DNA of 23,149 bases. It comes from a virus. The DNA is taken from positions 1-23,149 of IMG/VR virus record IMGVR_UViG_3300010318_000055. One strand, given 5' to 3'. A program made the position numbers and the translations under genes. The first letter of the stretch is position 1. Each line of letters opens with the position of its first letter. Positions 1 to 6,979 of this stretch are shown piece by piece. The notes under the pieces were generated by a model. It was not told the DNA's origin and did no database searches. It worked only from the letters and a program-made list of their open reading frames with translations.

Positions 1-1
1 G

Positions 2-673
2 ACTAAGGGAGAGCATTGGCGTGATCCTGAAACCCTAGCTAAAGGAAAGCTTGAGGCTGACTCTTATATTAATGACCTAGAAAGTCAACTAGCTCAACTA
101 AGAGAAGACTTGAGTAAACAAGACTACGCTAAGACACTGCTCGAACAACTTCAGAATAAGGCTGCGGAAACCACTAACGTAAAATCTGAAGTACAGTCCA
201 ATAATAATAACAGTGGCGCTGAAACTGAAGGCAACACCAGCCGAGAAGTGAGTGAAGATACACTAAAAAGCCTTGTTGAACAGACACTAACAGAACGAGA
301 GCGTAACAATACAGTTAAGCAGAACCTCGACTCTGTTAATCGTCAACTGGAAGATAAGTTTGGAACTGAAGCTAAATCCAAAATTGAACGTAAGTCCAGA
401 GAACTAGGCATCTCTGTTCAACGTATGCAAGAGATTGCTTCTGAATCTCCAAGTGCTTTCTTCACGTTGATTGGTGAACAAGTTAAACCACCACAGCCTA
501 TGGTAAGTGGTTCTATTCGTACTGAAGGTGTCAACATGCAAAAGTCTGACGAAAGGAACTGGGCTTGGTACCAGAACCTAAGGAGGACAAACAAAAATGA
601 GTACTACTCACCAAAAGTCCAGCAGCAAATACTTGAAGATAGAAAGCGCTTGGGCGATAAATTTGGTTTGTAG
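2..673 (+). CDS. Scaffold-like head assembly protein, 5' end missing
   Basis: The reading frame is open from the window edge, so the N-terminus lies outside; an internal TTG at 110 is not the true start. The visible 223 residues are very hydrophilic and rich in Glu, Lys, Gln and Asn. They look like one or more coiled coils (for example LESQLAQLREDL near the left end), then an Asn/Ser linker and a basic C-terminus. It lies directly upstream of the major capsid gene, where T7-like and SIO1-like phages keep the scaffold (T7 gp9 position), which would act inside the procapsid and leave before DNA packaging. No protease motif is seen. The scaffold call rests on composition and position only. Confidence 0.7.
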   Translation, partial: TKGEHWRDPETLAKGKLEADSYINDLESQLAQLREDLSKQDYAKTLLEQLQNKAAETTNVKSEVQSNNNNSGAETEGNTSREVSEDTLKSLVEQTLTERERNNTVKQNLDSVNRQLEDKFGTEAKSKIERKSRELGISVQRMQEIASESPSAFFTLIGEQVKPPQPMVSGSIRTEGVNMQKSDERNWAWYQNLRRTNKNEYYSPKVQQQILEDRKRLGDKFGL

Positions 674-675
674 TT

Positions 676-693
676 CTTTGTCCCAAAACAAAG
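676..693 (+). other. Small hairpin upstream of the capsid gene
   Basis: CTTTGT (676-681) and ACAAAG (688-693) can form a 6-bp stem with a 6-nt loop between the scaffold-like stop codon and the capsid Shine-Dalgarno sequence (AGGAGA near 700). There is no U-tract after it, so it is not a good terminator. It could be an mRNA processing or 5'-stabilising hairpin for the capsid message, which is inference only. Confidence 0.3.
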
Positions 694-712
694 CTAAATA
701 GGAGAAAACCAA

Positions 713-1678
713 ATGGCTATGACCACTGGTAATGTTGATCTCCTCACTCGCGGCGAAGTATGGTCCGGTGAGCTTAAGGAGATCCTGCGCGATGAAATGA
801 TGGCGCAGAAATATGTGCGTATGTTGTCTGACTTTCCCGATGGAGATACTTTCTATATTCCTTCGATTGGTCAGGCACAGGTTGATGACTACACTGAAGA
901 CACGGCTGTTGCCTATCGTCCGATGGACACTGGGCAGTTTACCTTCACTGTAGATAAGTATCTGTCTTCGGCTACTTACATCACGAAGAAGGCTGAACAG
1001 GATGCTTTCTATTCGGCTCAGTTGATCTCACGGTTTGTTCCTGAACAAGAACGTGCGGTTATGGCTCACTTTGAAACTACTACTCTTGGTGCTCCTGAAG
1101 TTGGTGTTTCTGCCAACTCCAACGAGTCGATTGATGGTGTAGAGCATCGTTGGGCCGGCAGTGAAGCTGCTGGTCGTATCACCGTTGAGGACTTTGCCCG
1201 TGCTCGTTATGCACTGAAAAAAGCAAATGTTCCCGACGTAAACCTGACCGCTATTGTTGATCCTTCGGTGGAGTTTGAGATTAATAAGATCTCTAACATC
1301 ACCAATATCAGCAACAACCCTCGGTGGGAAGGTGTTGTACGTGATGGTATCGCAACTGGTATGAAGTTTGTAGCTAACATCTACGGCTTCGATGTCTACG
1401 TTTCGAACTATCTCGCTGACGCTACTGACTCTGCTCTGCCGCAGCCAGATAACACGACGATTGACTTTAGCAGCACCAACGGAAAAGTTAATCTTTTCTT
1501 CTCGGCTGATGCTTCTGTTGGTCCTTTTGTTGGTGCTTGGCGTCAGATGCCTCAGGTTGACTACGAGTACAACAAAGACTTCCAACGTCATGAGTATGTT
1601 ACTACGGCTCGATATGGTGTCAAACTGTATCGTCCTGAGAACATGGTTCGTGTCGTCACTCTTCCGACCCTATCGTAA
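713..1678 (+). CDS. Major capsid protein
   Basis: This 321-aa protein resembles the major capsid proteins of SIO1/Cobavirus-like and other T7-like marine podoviruses, which have an HK97-type fold. The N-terminus (LLTRGEVWSGELKEILRDE) and the central segment with FYIPSIGQAQVDDY are the parts I recognise. The C-terminus carries the YEYNKDFQRHEYVTTARYG segment often seen in this group. The ATG is preceded by AGGAGA at about 8 nt. It sits between the scaffold-like gene and a probable decoration gene, and a hairpin terminator closes the capsid unit. All 17 arginines use CGN codons (mostly CGT) and none use AGA or AGG, unlike most surrounding genes, which suggests strong translational selection on the most abundant virion protein. 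Confidence 0.9.
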   Translation: MAMTTGNVDLLTRGEVWSGELKEILRDEMMAQKYVRMLSDFPDGDTFYIPSIGQAQVDDYTEDTAVAYRPMDTGQFTFTVDKYLSSATYITKKAEQDAFYSAQLISRFVPEQERAVMAHFETTTLGAPEVGVSANSNESIDGVEHRWAGSEAAGRITVEDFARARYALKKANVPDVNLTAIVDPSVEFEINKISNITNISNNPRWEGVVRDGIATGMKFVANIYGFDVYVSNYLADATDSALPQPDNTTIDFSSTNGKVNLFFSADASVGPFVGAWRQMPQVDYEYNKDFQRHEYVTTARYGVKLYRPENMVRVVTLPTLS

Positions 1679-1694
1679 GAAAGGATGGTGATTC

Positions 1695-2159
1695 ATGTCT
1701 TACTATAATGCTGATGGTCTCTATGTATTGACTAACGGGGATCAAGGTGCTGTCAACGACAAAGGTGCTAATGTCTATTCGGATATTAAAACCCTTGTTG
1801 TCGATGTTGACCTTGAGACGGATATCTCGCCTAAAGCAAATGATCCGTTCATTCCTGCTGGTTCTTACATTAAGAGCGCTACTGCTGTTGTAACTGAAGC
1901 TGCTGCGGGCGGAACCAGTGTTAACATTGGTTTGTCGTCTCTTGCTTCTAACGGAACTGCAACTGCGATTGATGCCGACGGTATTGATGCAGGCGTACTG
2001 ACTGCTGCTCTTGCTGCTAACCTCGCTGTTGTTTGCAACGGTGCACTGGTTGGTGGTACGGCAGGTGTTGGTTCGGCCAATGCTTATGTCACTACTACGG
2101 CTACTGGCACGTTCACTGCTGGTAAGTTCAAGTTGGTCATCGAGTATATCGAAGTCTAA
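1695..2159 (+). CDS. Probable capsid decoration / head-stabilising protein
   Basis: This 154-aa protein is rich in Ala, Thr, Val and Gly, contains no arginine, and has the alternating pattern of a beta-rich protein (for example IPAGSYIKSATAVVTEAAAGG, then a series of short Val/Thr strands). It starts 16 nt after the capsid stop and is followed by a terminator, so it belongs to the capsid transcription unit. In many marine podoviruses a small beta-rich protein at this place decorates the capsid surface. I do not recognise a named family, and a head fibre is an alternative. The lack of Arg and the capsid-like codon choice fit a high-copy structural protein. Confidence 0.55.
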   Translation: MSYYNADGLYVLTNGDQGAVNDKGANVYSDIKTLVVDVDLETDISPKANDPFIPAGSYIKSATAVVTEAAAGGTSVNIGLSSLASNGTATAIDADGIDAGVLTAALAANLAVVCNGALVGGTAGVGSANAYVTTTATGTFTAGKFKLVIEYIEV

Positions 2160-2170
2160 CTGCACAAGTG

Positions 2171-2206
2171 GGAGGGGTTCTAGTGACCCCTCCTTACAAT
2201 TTAATT
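2171..2206 (+). terminator. Intrinsic terminator after the capsid genes
   Basis: GGAGGGGT (2171-2178) pairs perfectly with ACCCCTCC (2186-2193) around a 7-nt loop and is followed by the T-rich stretch TTACAATTTAATT. The stem is strong but the U-tract is interrupted, so it is probably a partial terminator. Its place, just after the capsid genes, matches the T7 terminator downstream of gene 10 and would let capsid mRNA accumulate above tail mRNA. Confidence 0.65.
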
Positions 2207-2217
2207 GGGAGTCCTAG

Positions 2218-2784
2218 ATGCCTAACGTACAACACTCTTCCCTGACAGGTAGTGACTTGCATGAACCTAAAGGTGTAGCTACTGCTTCTGCTGGCAAAGT
2301 TTACATAGCTTTAGGGACAGGGACTGGCCATTGGGATTACTACAATAGCTATGTCAATGGTTATATAGCCTTTGATGCAGTTACTCCTGCTGAGACTCAT
2401 AGTGTAACAACTAGCTTCACAGTATTTAATCCTACGTTTTCACTGTCATTAAACAGAGACTGGGTAGGTGAGTCATCTCCTAATGCTAGACTTAAGTACA
2501 CAGGTGTGGATAATACTGTAGCTAACTGCCAGATTACGATGAGTGTTCAACAAGCCTCAGGTTCATCCAAGGATCTTGAGGTTATCTTCCGTAAGAATGG
2601 TACATCATTAAACGGAGGTCACGCTATCGCAACAGTTGCGTCAGGCGCATGGCAAACTGTTACTTTAACTGATTTTGGTACTTTTAGTACTAACGACTAT
2701 CTTGAGGTGTTCCTCAAAGGGTCTGCTGCATTCACCCTGGACATTGCTGGTGCTAACCTCACAGTATTAGGTATTCACAACTAA
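2218..2784 (+). CDS. Virion structural protein, jelly-roll-like
   Basis: This 188-aa protein starts with PNVQHSSLTGSDLHEPKG, a signature I know from virion proteins of marine phages. The rest is beta-rich. The C-terminal half (about residues 100-188, with SVQQASGSSKDLEVIFRKNG and DYLEVFLKG) reads like a C1q/TNF-type jelly roll, a fold used by many phage surface and fibre proteins. The ATG follows GGGAG, and the stop codon overlaps the next start (TAATG at 2782-2786). It lies between head and tail genes and could be a head fibre, a second decoration protein or part of the tail. The jelly-roll assignment is inference from pattern. Confidence 0.55.
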   Translation: MPNVQHSSLTGSDLHEPKGVATASAGKVYIALGTGTGHWDYYNSYVNGYIAFDAVTPAETHSVTTSFTVFNPTFSLSLNRDWVGESSPNARLKYTGVDNTVANCQITMSVQQASGSSKDLEVIFRKNGTSLNGGHAIATVASGAWQTVTLTDFGTFSTNDYLEVFLKGSAAFTLDIAGANLTVLGIHN

Positions 2785-3512
2785 TGTATAAAACTCTACT
2801 CTCATTAGTACAGAGCATACTGAGTGACATGGACTCTGAGCCAGTCAATAGCATTACTGATTCGGTTGAGTCTCTCCAGGTAGCTTCTGTAATCCAAGAC
2901 ACATACTACAATCTTATTTCGGCAAGGACAATTCCAGAGCATAGAGAACTAATCAAGTTAGTTTCTTTGTCTGACAACACAAGACCTACTCACTTTGAGT
3001 ATGTAGGGAAGGTCATTGAATTTCTGAGGTACAATGTATCTACCGATGGTGGTGTAGAATACAGGGAAATTAAGTTTATTGAACCAGAAGATTTCCTGAA
3101 AAGAAACTCCAGTGGTTCGAGTAACACCATGTTGGTAACTGATGTCCATGCAGGAACTAACCTAGTCATTGGCACTAGCTCAATGCCCTCTGTTTATACG
3201 TCCTTTGATGATGAACACATTGTAATGGACAGCTATGTGTCTACTCTGGAGAGTACTCTGCAAGCCAGTAAGACCCAGGCTTACGGAACGGTTCTACCTG
3301 CTTTTACTATATCAGATACTTTTGAGGTTGATATTGATGAAGTTCTTATTCCTTACCTTCTAGCTGAAAGTAAGTCTGTTTGTTTCTCTTTGTTTAAGGC
3401 AGGGTCAGATCCTAAGGTAGAACAGTCAGCCAGAAGGCTAAAGTCCTATATGCAGAATGATATGTACAGAACTAAGAAGGCAAACAAAAGACCTAATTAC
3501 GGAAGGCTCTAA
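2784..3512 (+). CDS. Tail tubular protein A (T7 gp11-like adaptor)
   Basis: This 242-aa protein carries the N-terminal signature of the T7 gp11 family: a first helix with ILSDMDSEPVNSI, then SLQVASVIQDTYYNLISAR. T7 gp11 (196 aa) forms the dodecameric ring that joins the portal to the nozzle; this one is somewhat longer. It overlaps the preceding stop and the following start by one base each (TAATG both times), so it is probably translationally coupled within the tail operon. The gp12-like nozzle gene lies 277 bases downstream, which fits the usual pairing. Confidence 0.85.
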   Translation: MYKTLLSLVQSILSDMDSEPVNSITDSVESLQVASVIQDTYYNLISARTIPEHRELIKLVSLSDNTRPTHFEYVGKVIEFLRYNVSTDGGVEYREIKFIEPEDFLKRNSSGSSNTMLVTDVHAGTNLVIGTSSMPSVYTSFDDEHIVMDSYVSTLESTLQASKTQAYGTVLPAFTISDTFEVDIDEVLIPYLLAESKSVCFSLFKAGSDPKVEQSARRLKSYMQNDMYRTKKANKRPNYGRL

Positions 3513-3820
3513 TGGTAATCTTTGAAGAAGATATAATCAATCAATCCTGTAAGTGTACTTTCGATAAGATTAAATCAGTTCTAACCATAAGGCCAGCTAA
3601 CGATGGTTCTGCACTATTTCGCATAGATGTAGCCAACGGTACAATACCCAAAGTTTTGGCAGGCAGATATGGCTCTGTGCGTAAAGCTAAGGAAGCTATC
3701 GAACTGTACGATAGAACCCTCAAGGAATCCAGAACAGTACGAACTGAGAAGTTCATAGAAGCGAGAATACAAAGGAAAGCAAAACGGAATGCCTCAGTCT
3801 CTAAATCAGAAAACAGTTAA
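3512..3820 (+). CDS. Small basic protein between the tail tube genes, unknown
   Basis: This 102-aa protein has an N-terminal half that looks beta-rich (CKCTFDKIKSVLTIRPAND) and a C-terminal half that looks helical and strongly basic (KFIEARIQRKAKRNAS). It is coupled upstream by TAATG to the gp11-like gene and overlaps the start of the gp12-like gene by 32 nt. I recognise no family. The tight packing between adaptor and nozzle genes suggests a role in tail assembly or a minor tail component, but this is inferred from position only. Confidence 0.65.
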   Translation: MVIFEEDIINQSCKCTFDKIKSVLTIRPANDGSALFRIDVANGTIPKVLAGRYGSVRKAKEAIELYDRTLKESRTVRTEKFIEARIQRKAKRNASVSKSENS

Positions 3821-6005
3821 TACTTTTGTTAGAGGTCTGATAACAGAAGCGGGGGAACTTACGTTTCCACCTGATGCTTCTGTAGACGAAAGTAATTGCC
3901 TTCTGAGGAGAGATGGAAGCAGAAGAAGAAGAGAAGCTATCGAATTTGAACAAGATTACGAATTGTCTTCCTTCACTGTAGCAGATACAGAGTTAGTATC
4001 TACCGGTTCTTGGGTAAACGTAGGTGGAAACGCTAACAAGGAGTATCTTGTAATTCAGCATGGGCATATGTTGAGGTTCTACCTCAAAGGTTCTGCGCCA
4101 TTCTCTGGGGCATCTAATGTAGTCTCTGGGTCTGTCGATCTTTCTGCCCATGAACACGCAGGATCTTCTGGTGCAGAAAACTTTAGGTGTAATTTCAGTT
4201 CCATCAACGGTAAATTAATTGTAGCTAATCCCGCGATCAATACTATTTATATTTCTGAAGATTCAGGTGGGACTATTTCGTCTACTGAAATTTCTTTTAG
4301 GGTAAGAGACTTTGCTTTTCTTTCTGAGAGGGATGTCTTAAGTGACGAAACACCTACCAGCACTCCATCTAATGAGCGTAAGTACGACACCTACAACTCA
4401 GGTTGGTTTGACGACCCTTCTAGTACAACGGATGGATATGCTGCCCTAACTTCTTACCAGGGTTCTAACTCTAGTAAATGGCCTCCTCTCAATCTGCCTT
4501 GGTTTGCAGCTAAAACTTCTTCGGGTGTATTTTCTGTAGCCGAGTTTGATAAGATACAAGCTGGCTCAACCCTCATTACAAATGGTCACTACATTCTTGA
4601 CTTCTTTGAGAAGAACAGGAATACTGCTTCGGGCTTGACTGGTTTGCCTACCACGTCAGAAACCACTAGGTTCTCCTGTGTGGCTGCTTTTCAGAATAGA
4701 ATGTTTTACTCAGGTCTTAATTCTGAAGAAAACTCTAACGTAATTCTGTTCTCTAAATCTCTGGAGCCTTTGGTTACAGGCATTGCTTCTGATACGTCAA
4801 GCCTCGGTATCTGCCATCAGGTTAATGATCCTACGTCTGAAAACTTCTATGATCTTTTAGAGACTGACGGCGGAGAGATTAGAATACCTGAAGCATATGG
4901 TATCAAGGTTCTACATCCGTTCAGCAATAGTCTATATGTTTTTGCTGAAAACGGTGTGTGGTTGATTAAAGGTATCGACGATGTATTTACTGCCACAGGT
5001 TATGCTGTAACTAAGTTGACTTCTGTTGGTCTTTTTAATGCTAGTTCTTTTATTTCTGCCGATGGTGTTCCGTTTTGGTGGAGCCAATTCGGTATTCATA
5101 CCCTGTCTTTTGACTCTCAAACATTCCAATCCTCTGAACAAAATATTTCTATTGGTACGATCCAAACTCTTTTTGATAACATTAGTAATAATGCTAAGAA
5201 TAAAGTGTCAACAACATTTGACAGAACAAACAAGAGGATTTTCTGGGCCTACCCCAATGATAGTGAAACTGTAGAAGCTAAGGTAAATAATCTGTTGGTG
5301 CTAGATACTGCACTTCAGGCTTTTTACACTTGGACTATCTCCGATGCTGCTGCTAATACACCTCAGGTTTTGTCTTTGTCTTACTACTCAGGGTTCTCCG
5401 TCGAAGATGTAGACTTTGGTGTCATTGATAGTTCGGACAACACTGTTGTAGATAGTTCATCTAATGCTGTTGTTGTCACAAAGTCTTCGGAGACAGACAC
5501 TGGAGACCCCTATATTGTAGCTTTAGTCAAAGACCCTGTCACAAATAGATTGACAATGGCTACATTTACTGGTACTAGCTTTCTTGATTGGGGTAGTGCA
5601 AACTACGTCAGCTTCGCTGAAACAGGGTATGACTTTATGGGTGATGTCATGTTTGACAAGAATGCCCCATATCTACAGGTTCTACTGAAGCAGACAGAAA
5701 CAGGGTGGACAGGTGATGAAGCAACTGGGTACGACCCTATTCGTCCTTCGTCCATTCTAGTCTCTAGCTACTGGGATTTCAAAAGGACAAATACAGCTAC
5801 TCAACAGGGGTATAGACTTAAGTATTTTCCTGTTGTAAACCCTGGAGACTTATCTAGTTTTAACTATCCTGAGTCTGTAGTTCAAACTAGGCTAAAGATT
5901 AGAGGCAAAGGCAAATCAATGAGGTTCAGGTTTGAATCTGAAGAAGGTAAAGACTTTCACTTACTAGGTTTTTCGGTGATACATGCAAGAAACAACAGGT
6001 ACTAA
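3789..6005 (+). CDS. Tail tubular protein B (T7 gp12-like nozzle)
   Basis: This 738-aa protein begins with TVNTFVRGLITEAGELTFP, then ASVDESNCLLRRDGSRRRRE. Together these are the characteristic N-terminus of T7 gp12-family nozzle proteins (T7 gp12 is 794 aa). The remainder is beta-rich, as expected for the propeller domains of the hexameric nozzle, with segments such as FSNSLYVFAENGVWLIKG around residue 380. It starts inside the end of the upstream 102-aa gene and ends 2 nt before the next gene. The arginines of the RRDGSRRRR segment are all AGA or AGG, in contrast to the capsid gene. Confidence 0.88.
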   Translation: MPQSLNQKTVNTFVRGLITEAGELTFPPDASVDESNCLLRRDGSRRRREAIEFEQDYELSSFTVADTELVSTGSWVNVGGNANKEYLVIQHGHMLRFYLKGSAPFSGASNVVSGSVDLSAHEHAGSSGAENFRCNFSSINGKLIVANPAINTIYISEDSGGTISSTEISFRVRDFAFLSERDVLSDETPTSTPSNERKYDTYNSGWFDDPSSTTDGYAALTSYQGSNSSKWPPLNLPWFAAKTSSGVFSVAEFDKIQAGSTLITNGHYILDFFEKNRNTASGLTGLPTTSETTRFSCVAAFQNRMFYSGLNSEENSNVILFSKSLEPLVTGIASDTSSLGICHQVNDPTSENFYDLLETDGGEIRIPEAYGIKVLHPFSNSLYVFAENGVWLIKGIDDVFTATGYAVTKLTSVGLFNASSFISADGVPFWWSQFGIHTLSFDSQTFQSSEQNISIGTIQTLFDNISNNAKNKVSTTFDRTNKRIFWAYPNDSETVEAKVNNLLVLDTALQAFYTWTISDAAANTPQVLSLSYYSGFSVEDVDFGVIDSSDNTVVDSSSNAVVVTKSSETDTGDPYIVALVKDPVTNRLTMATFTGTSFLDWGSANYVSFAETGYDFMGDVMFDKNAPYLQVLLKQTETGWTGDEATGYDPIRPSSILVSSYWDFKRTNTATQQGYRLKYFPVVNPGDLSSFNYPESVVQTRLKIRGKGKSMRFRFESEEGKDFHLLGFSVIHARNNRY

Positions 6006-6007
6006 GA

Positions 6008-6445
6008 GTGATACGAACAGCTACTGAAGAAGACTTATTTGATCTGACAATTTTATGCAGAGAGTTTATCAAAGAAGTAGGTCCGCCACTAAAGTTTGAC
6101 AAGGGAAAAATAGAAACTTTTCTGACAAACGCTATACTATCGGATGTTTGGATAGTTCTAGTTATGGAGTCAGAAGGAGAGGTAACTGGATTGCTAGTAG
6201 GTGTTGTATCTGAACATCCTTTTCTACCTATGGTAATGGCCAGTGAACTAGGGTGGTTTGTATCGAGAGAAAAAAGAGGCAGCATCGAGGCCATAAAACT
6301 TATAAAGCACTTTGAACAGTGGGCTAAAAATATTGGTGCTAACCTTATTAGTCTTGCAGATGAAGCTAAACTCAACGACATCTCTAAGATATACCAAAGG
6401 CTAGGCTACAATCTTATGGAACGAACTTATACGAAGGACATATAA
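6008..6445 (+). CDS. GNAT-like acetyltransferase family protein in the tail module
   Basis: This 145-aa protein has the layout of a GNAT N-acetyltransferase: an N-terminal strand and helix (IRTATEEDLFDLTILCREF), a strand with VWIVLVMESEGEVTGLLVGVV, a middle strand (SELGWFVSREKRG), a helix (SIEAIKLIKHFEQWAKNIGA), and the closing YQRLGYNLMERTYTKDI, typical of GNAT C-termini. The acetyl-CoA loop (usually Q/RxxGxG/A) is weak, here REKRGS, so catalysis is uncertain. The start is GTG, 2 nt after the nozzle stop. The place and size match T7 gp13 (138 aa), which lies between gp12 and gp14. Whether it acts on a virion protein, a host protein or only in assembly cannot be told. Confidence 0.7.
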   Translation: MIRTATEEDLFDLTILCREFIKEVGPPLKFDKGKIETFLTNAILSDVWIVLVMESEGEVTGLLVGVVSEHPFLPMVMASELGWFVSREKRGSIEAIKLIKHFEQWAKNIGANLISLADEAKLNDISKIYQRLGYNLMERTYTKDI

Positions 6446-6961
6446 ATGCCATTTGCGTCATCGACCCTTGCTGTTATAGGAGCTGTCGCATCGATAGCTG
6501 GTACTGCTGCTTCAGTATACTCAGGATATCAAGCATCTAAAGAACAAAAGAAAGCTAGAGAAGCTCAACAGAGACAACAGAACTTGCAGTATAGAAGGTC
6601 TCAGATTTCAAACCTAAGGCAAGCTCAACTTGCAGCAGCTAGATCCCAGGTTCAAGCGGGGGCTTTTGGCTCATTAGGTGGTTCTGGTTTTGCTGGTGGA
6701 AGAGCAGGACTAGGGGCCGGCTTTGGTTCAGCTTCTGGTTATGCTAGTCAACTCTCTGGTTTGAGTAATGAGATATCTGTCTATCAGCAGAGAGCAGCAA
6801 ACTACCAAGGGCTTGGAAACATCTTTGGTGCTGTTGGTAACCTTGGGTTTAATGTGGCAAGCAATTCATCTAATATTAGTAATTTCCTTAATAGGAACTT
6901 TGGTTCTAGTCCTCCTGTGTTCGGTCAGGGAAATCTCAGCTACGGTTTTGCTGGACATTAA
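6446..6961 (+). CDS. Internal virion protein B-like (T7 gp14-like ejection protein)
   Basis: This 171-aa protein starts with a hydrophobic Ala/Gly-rich segment (residues 7-30, IGAVASIAGTAASVYSGY), followed by a Gln/Arg/Lys-rich coiled coil (EQKKAREAQQRQQNLQYRR) and a Gly/Ser/Phe-rich C-terminus. This is the usual build of T7 gp14-type proteins, which leave the virion first and make the outer-membrane pore of the ejectosome. It directly follows the GNAT-like gene and precedes two giant virion proteins, the same order as T7 13-14-15-16. The family is recognised by architecture and position, since sequence identity in it is usually low. Confidence 0.7.
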   Translation: MPFASSTLAVIGAVASIAGTAASVYSGYQASKEQKKAREAQQRQQNLQYRRSQISNLRQAQLAAARSQVQAGAFGSLGGSGFAGGRAGLGAGFGSASGYASQLSGLSNEISVYQQRAANYQGLGNIFGAVGNLGFNVASNSSNISNFLNRNFGSSPPVFGQGNLSYGFAGH

Positions 6962-6979
6962 ATACCTAGGAAGTGAAAT

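Noticed and set aside
676-693. Terminator upstream of the capsid gene
   Set aside because: The stem is only 6 bp, AT-rich, and not followed by a U-tract; kept only as a possible processing hairpin.
1028-1591. Long - strand open frame of 187 codons opposite the capsid gene
   Set aside because: It is antisense to a clearly recognised capsid gene; the biased codon use of that gene keeps the opposite frame open by chance.
1656-2165. Long - strand open frame opposite the decoration gene
   Set aside because: Ser/Thr/Asn/Arg-rich product without recognisable pattern, antisense to a gene with normal spacing and a terminator.
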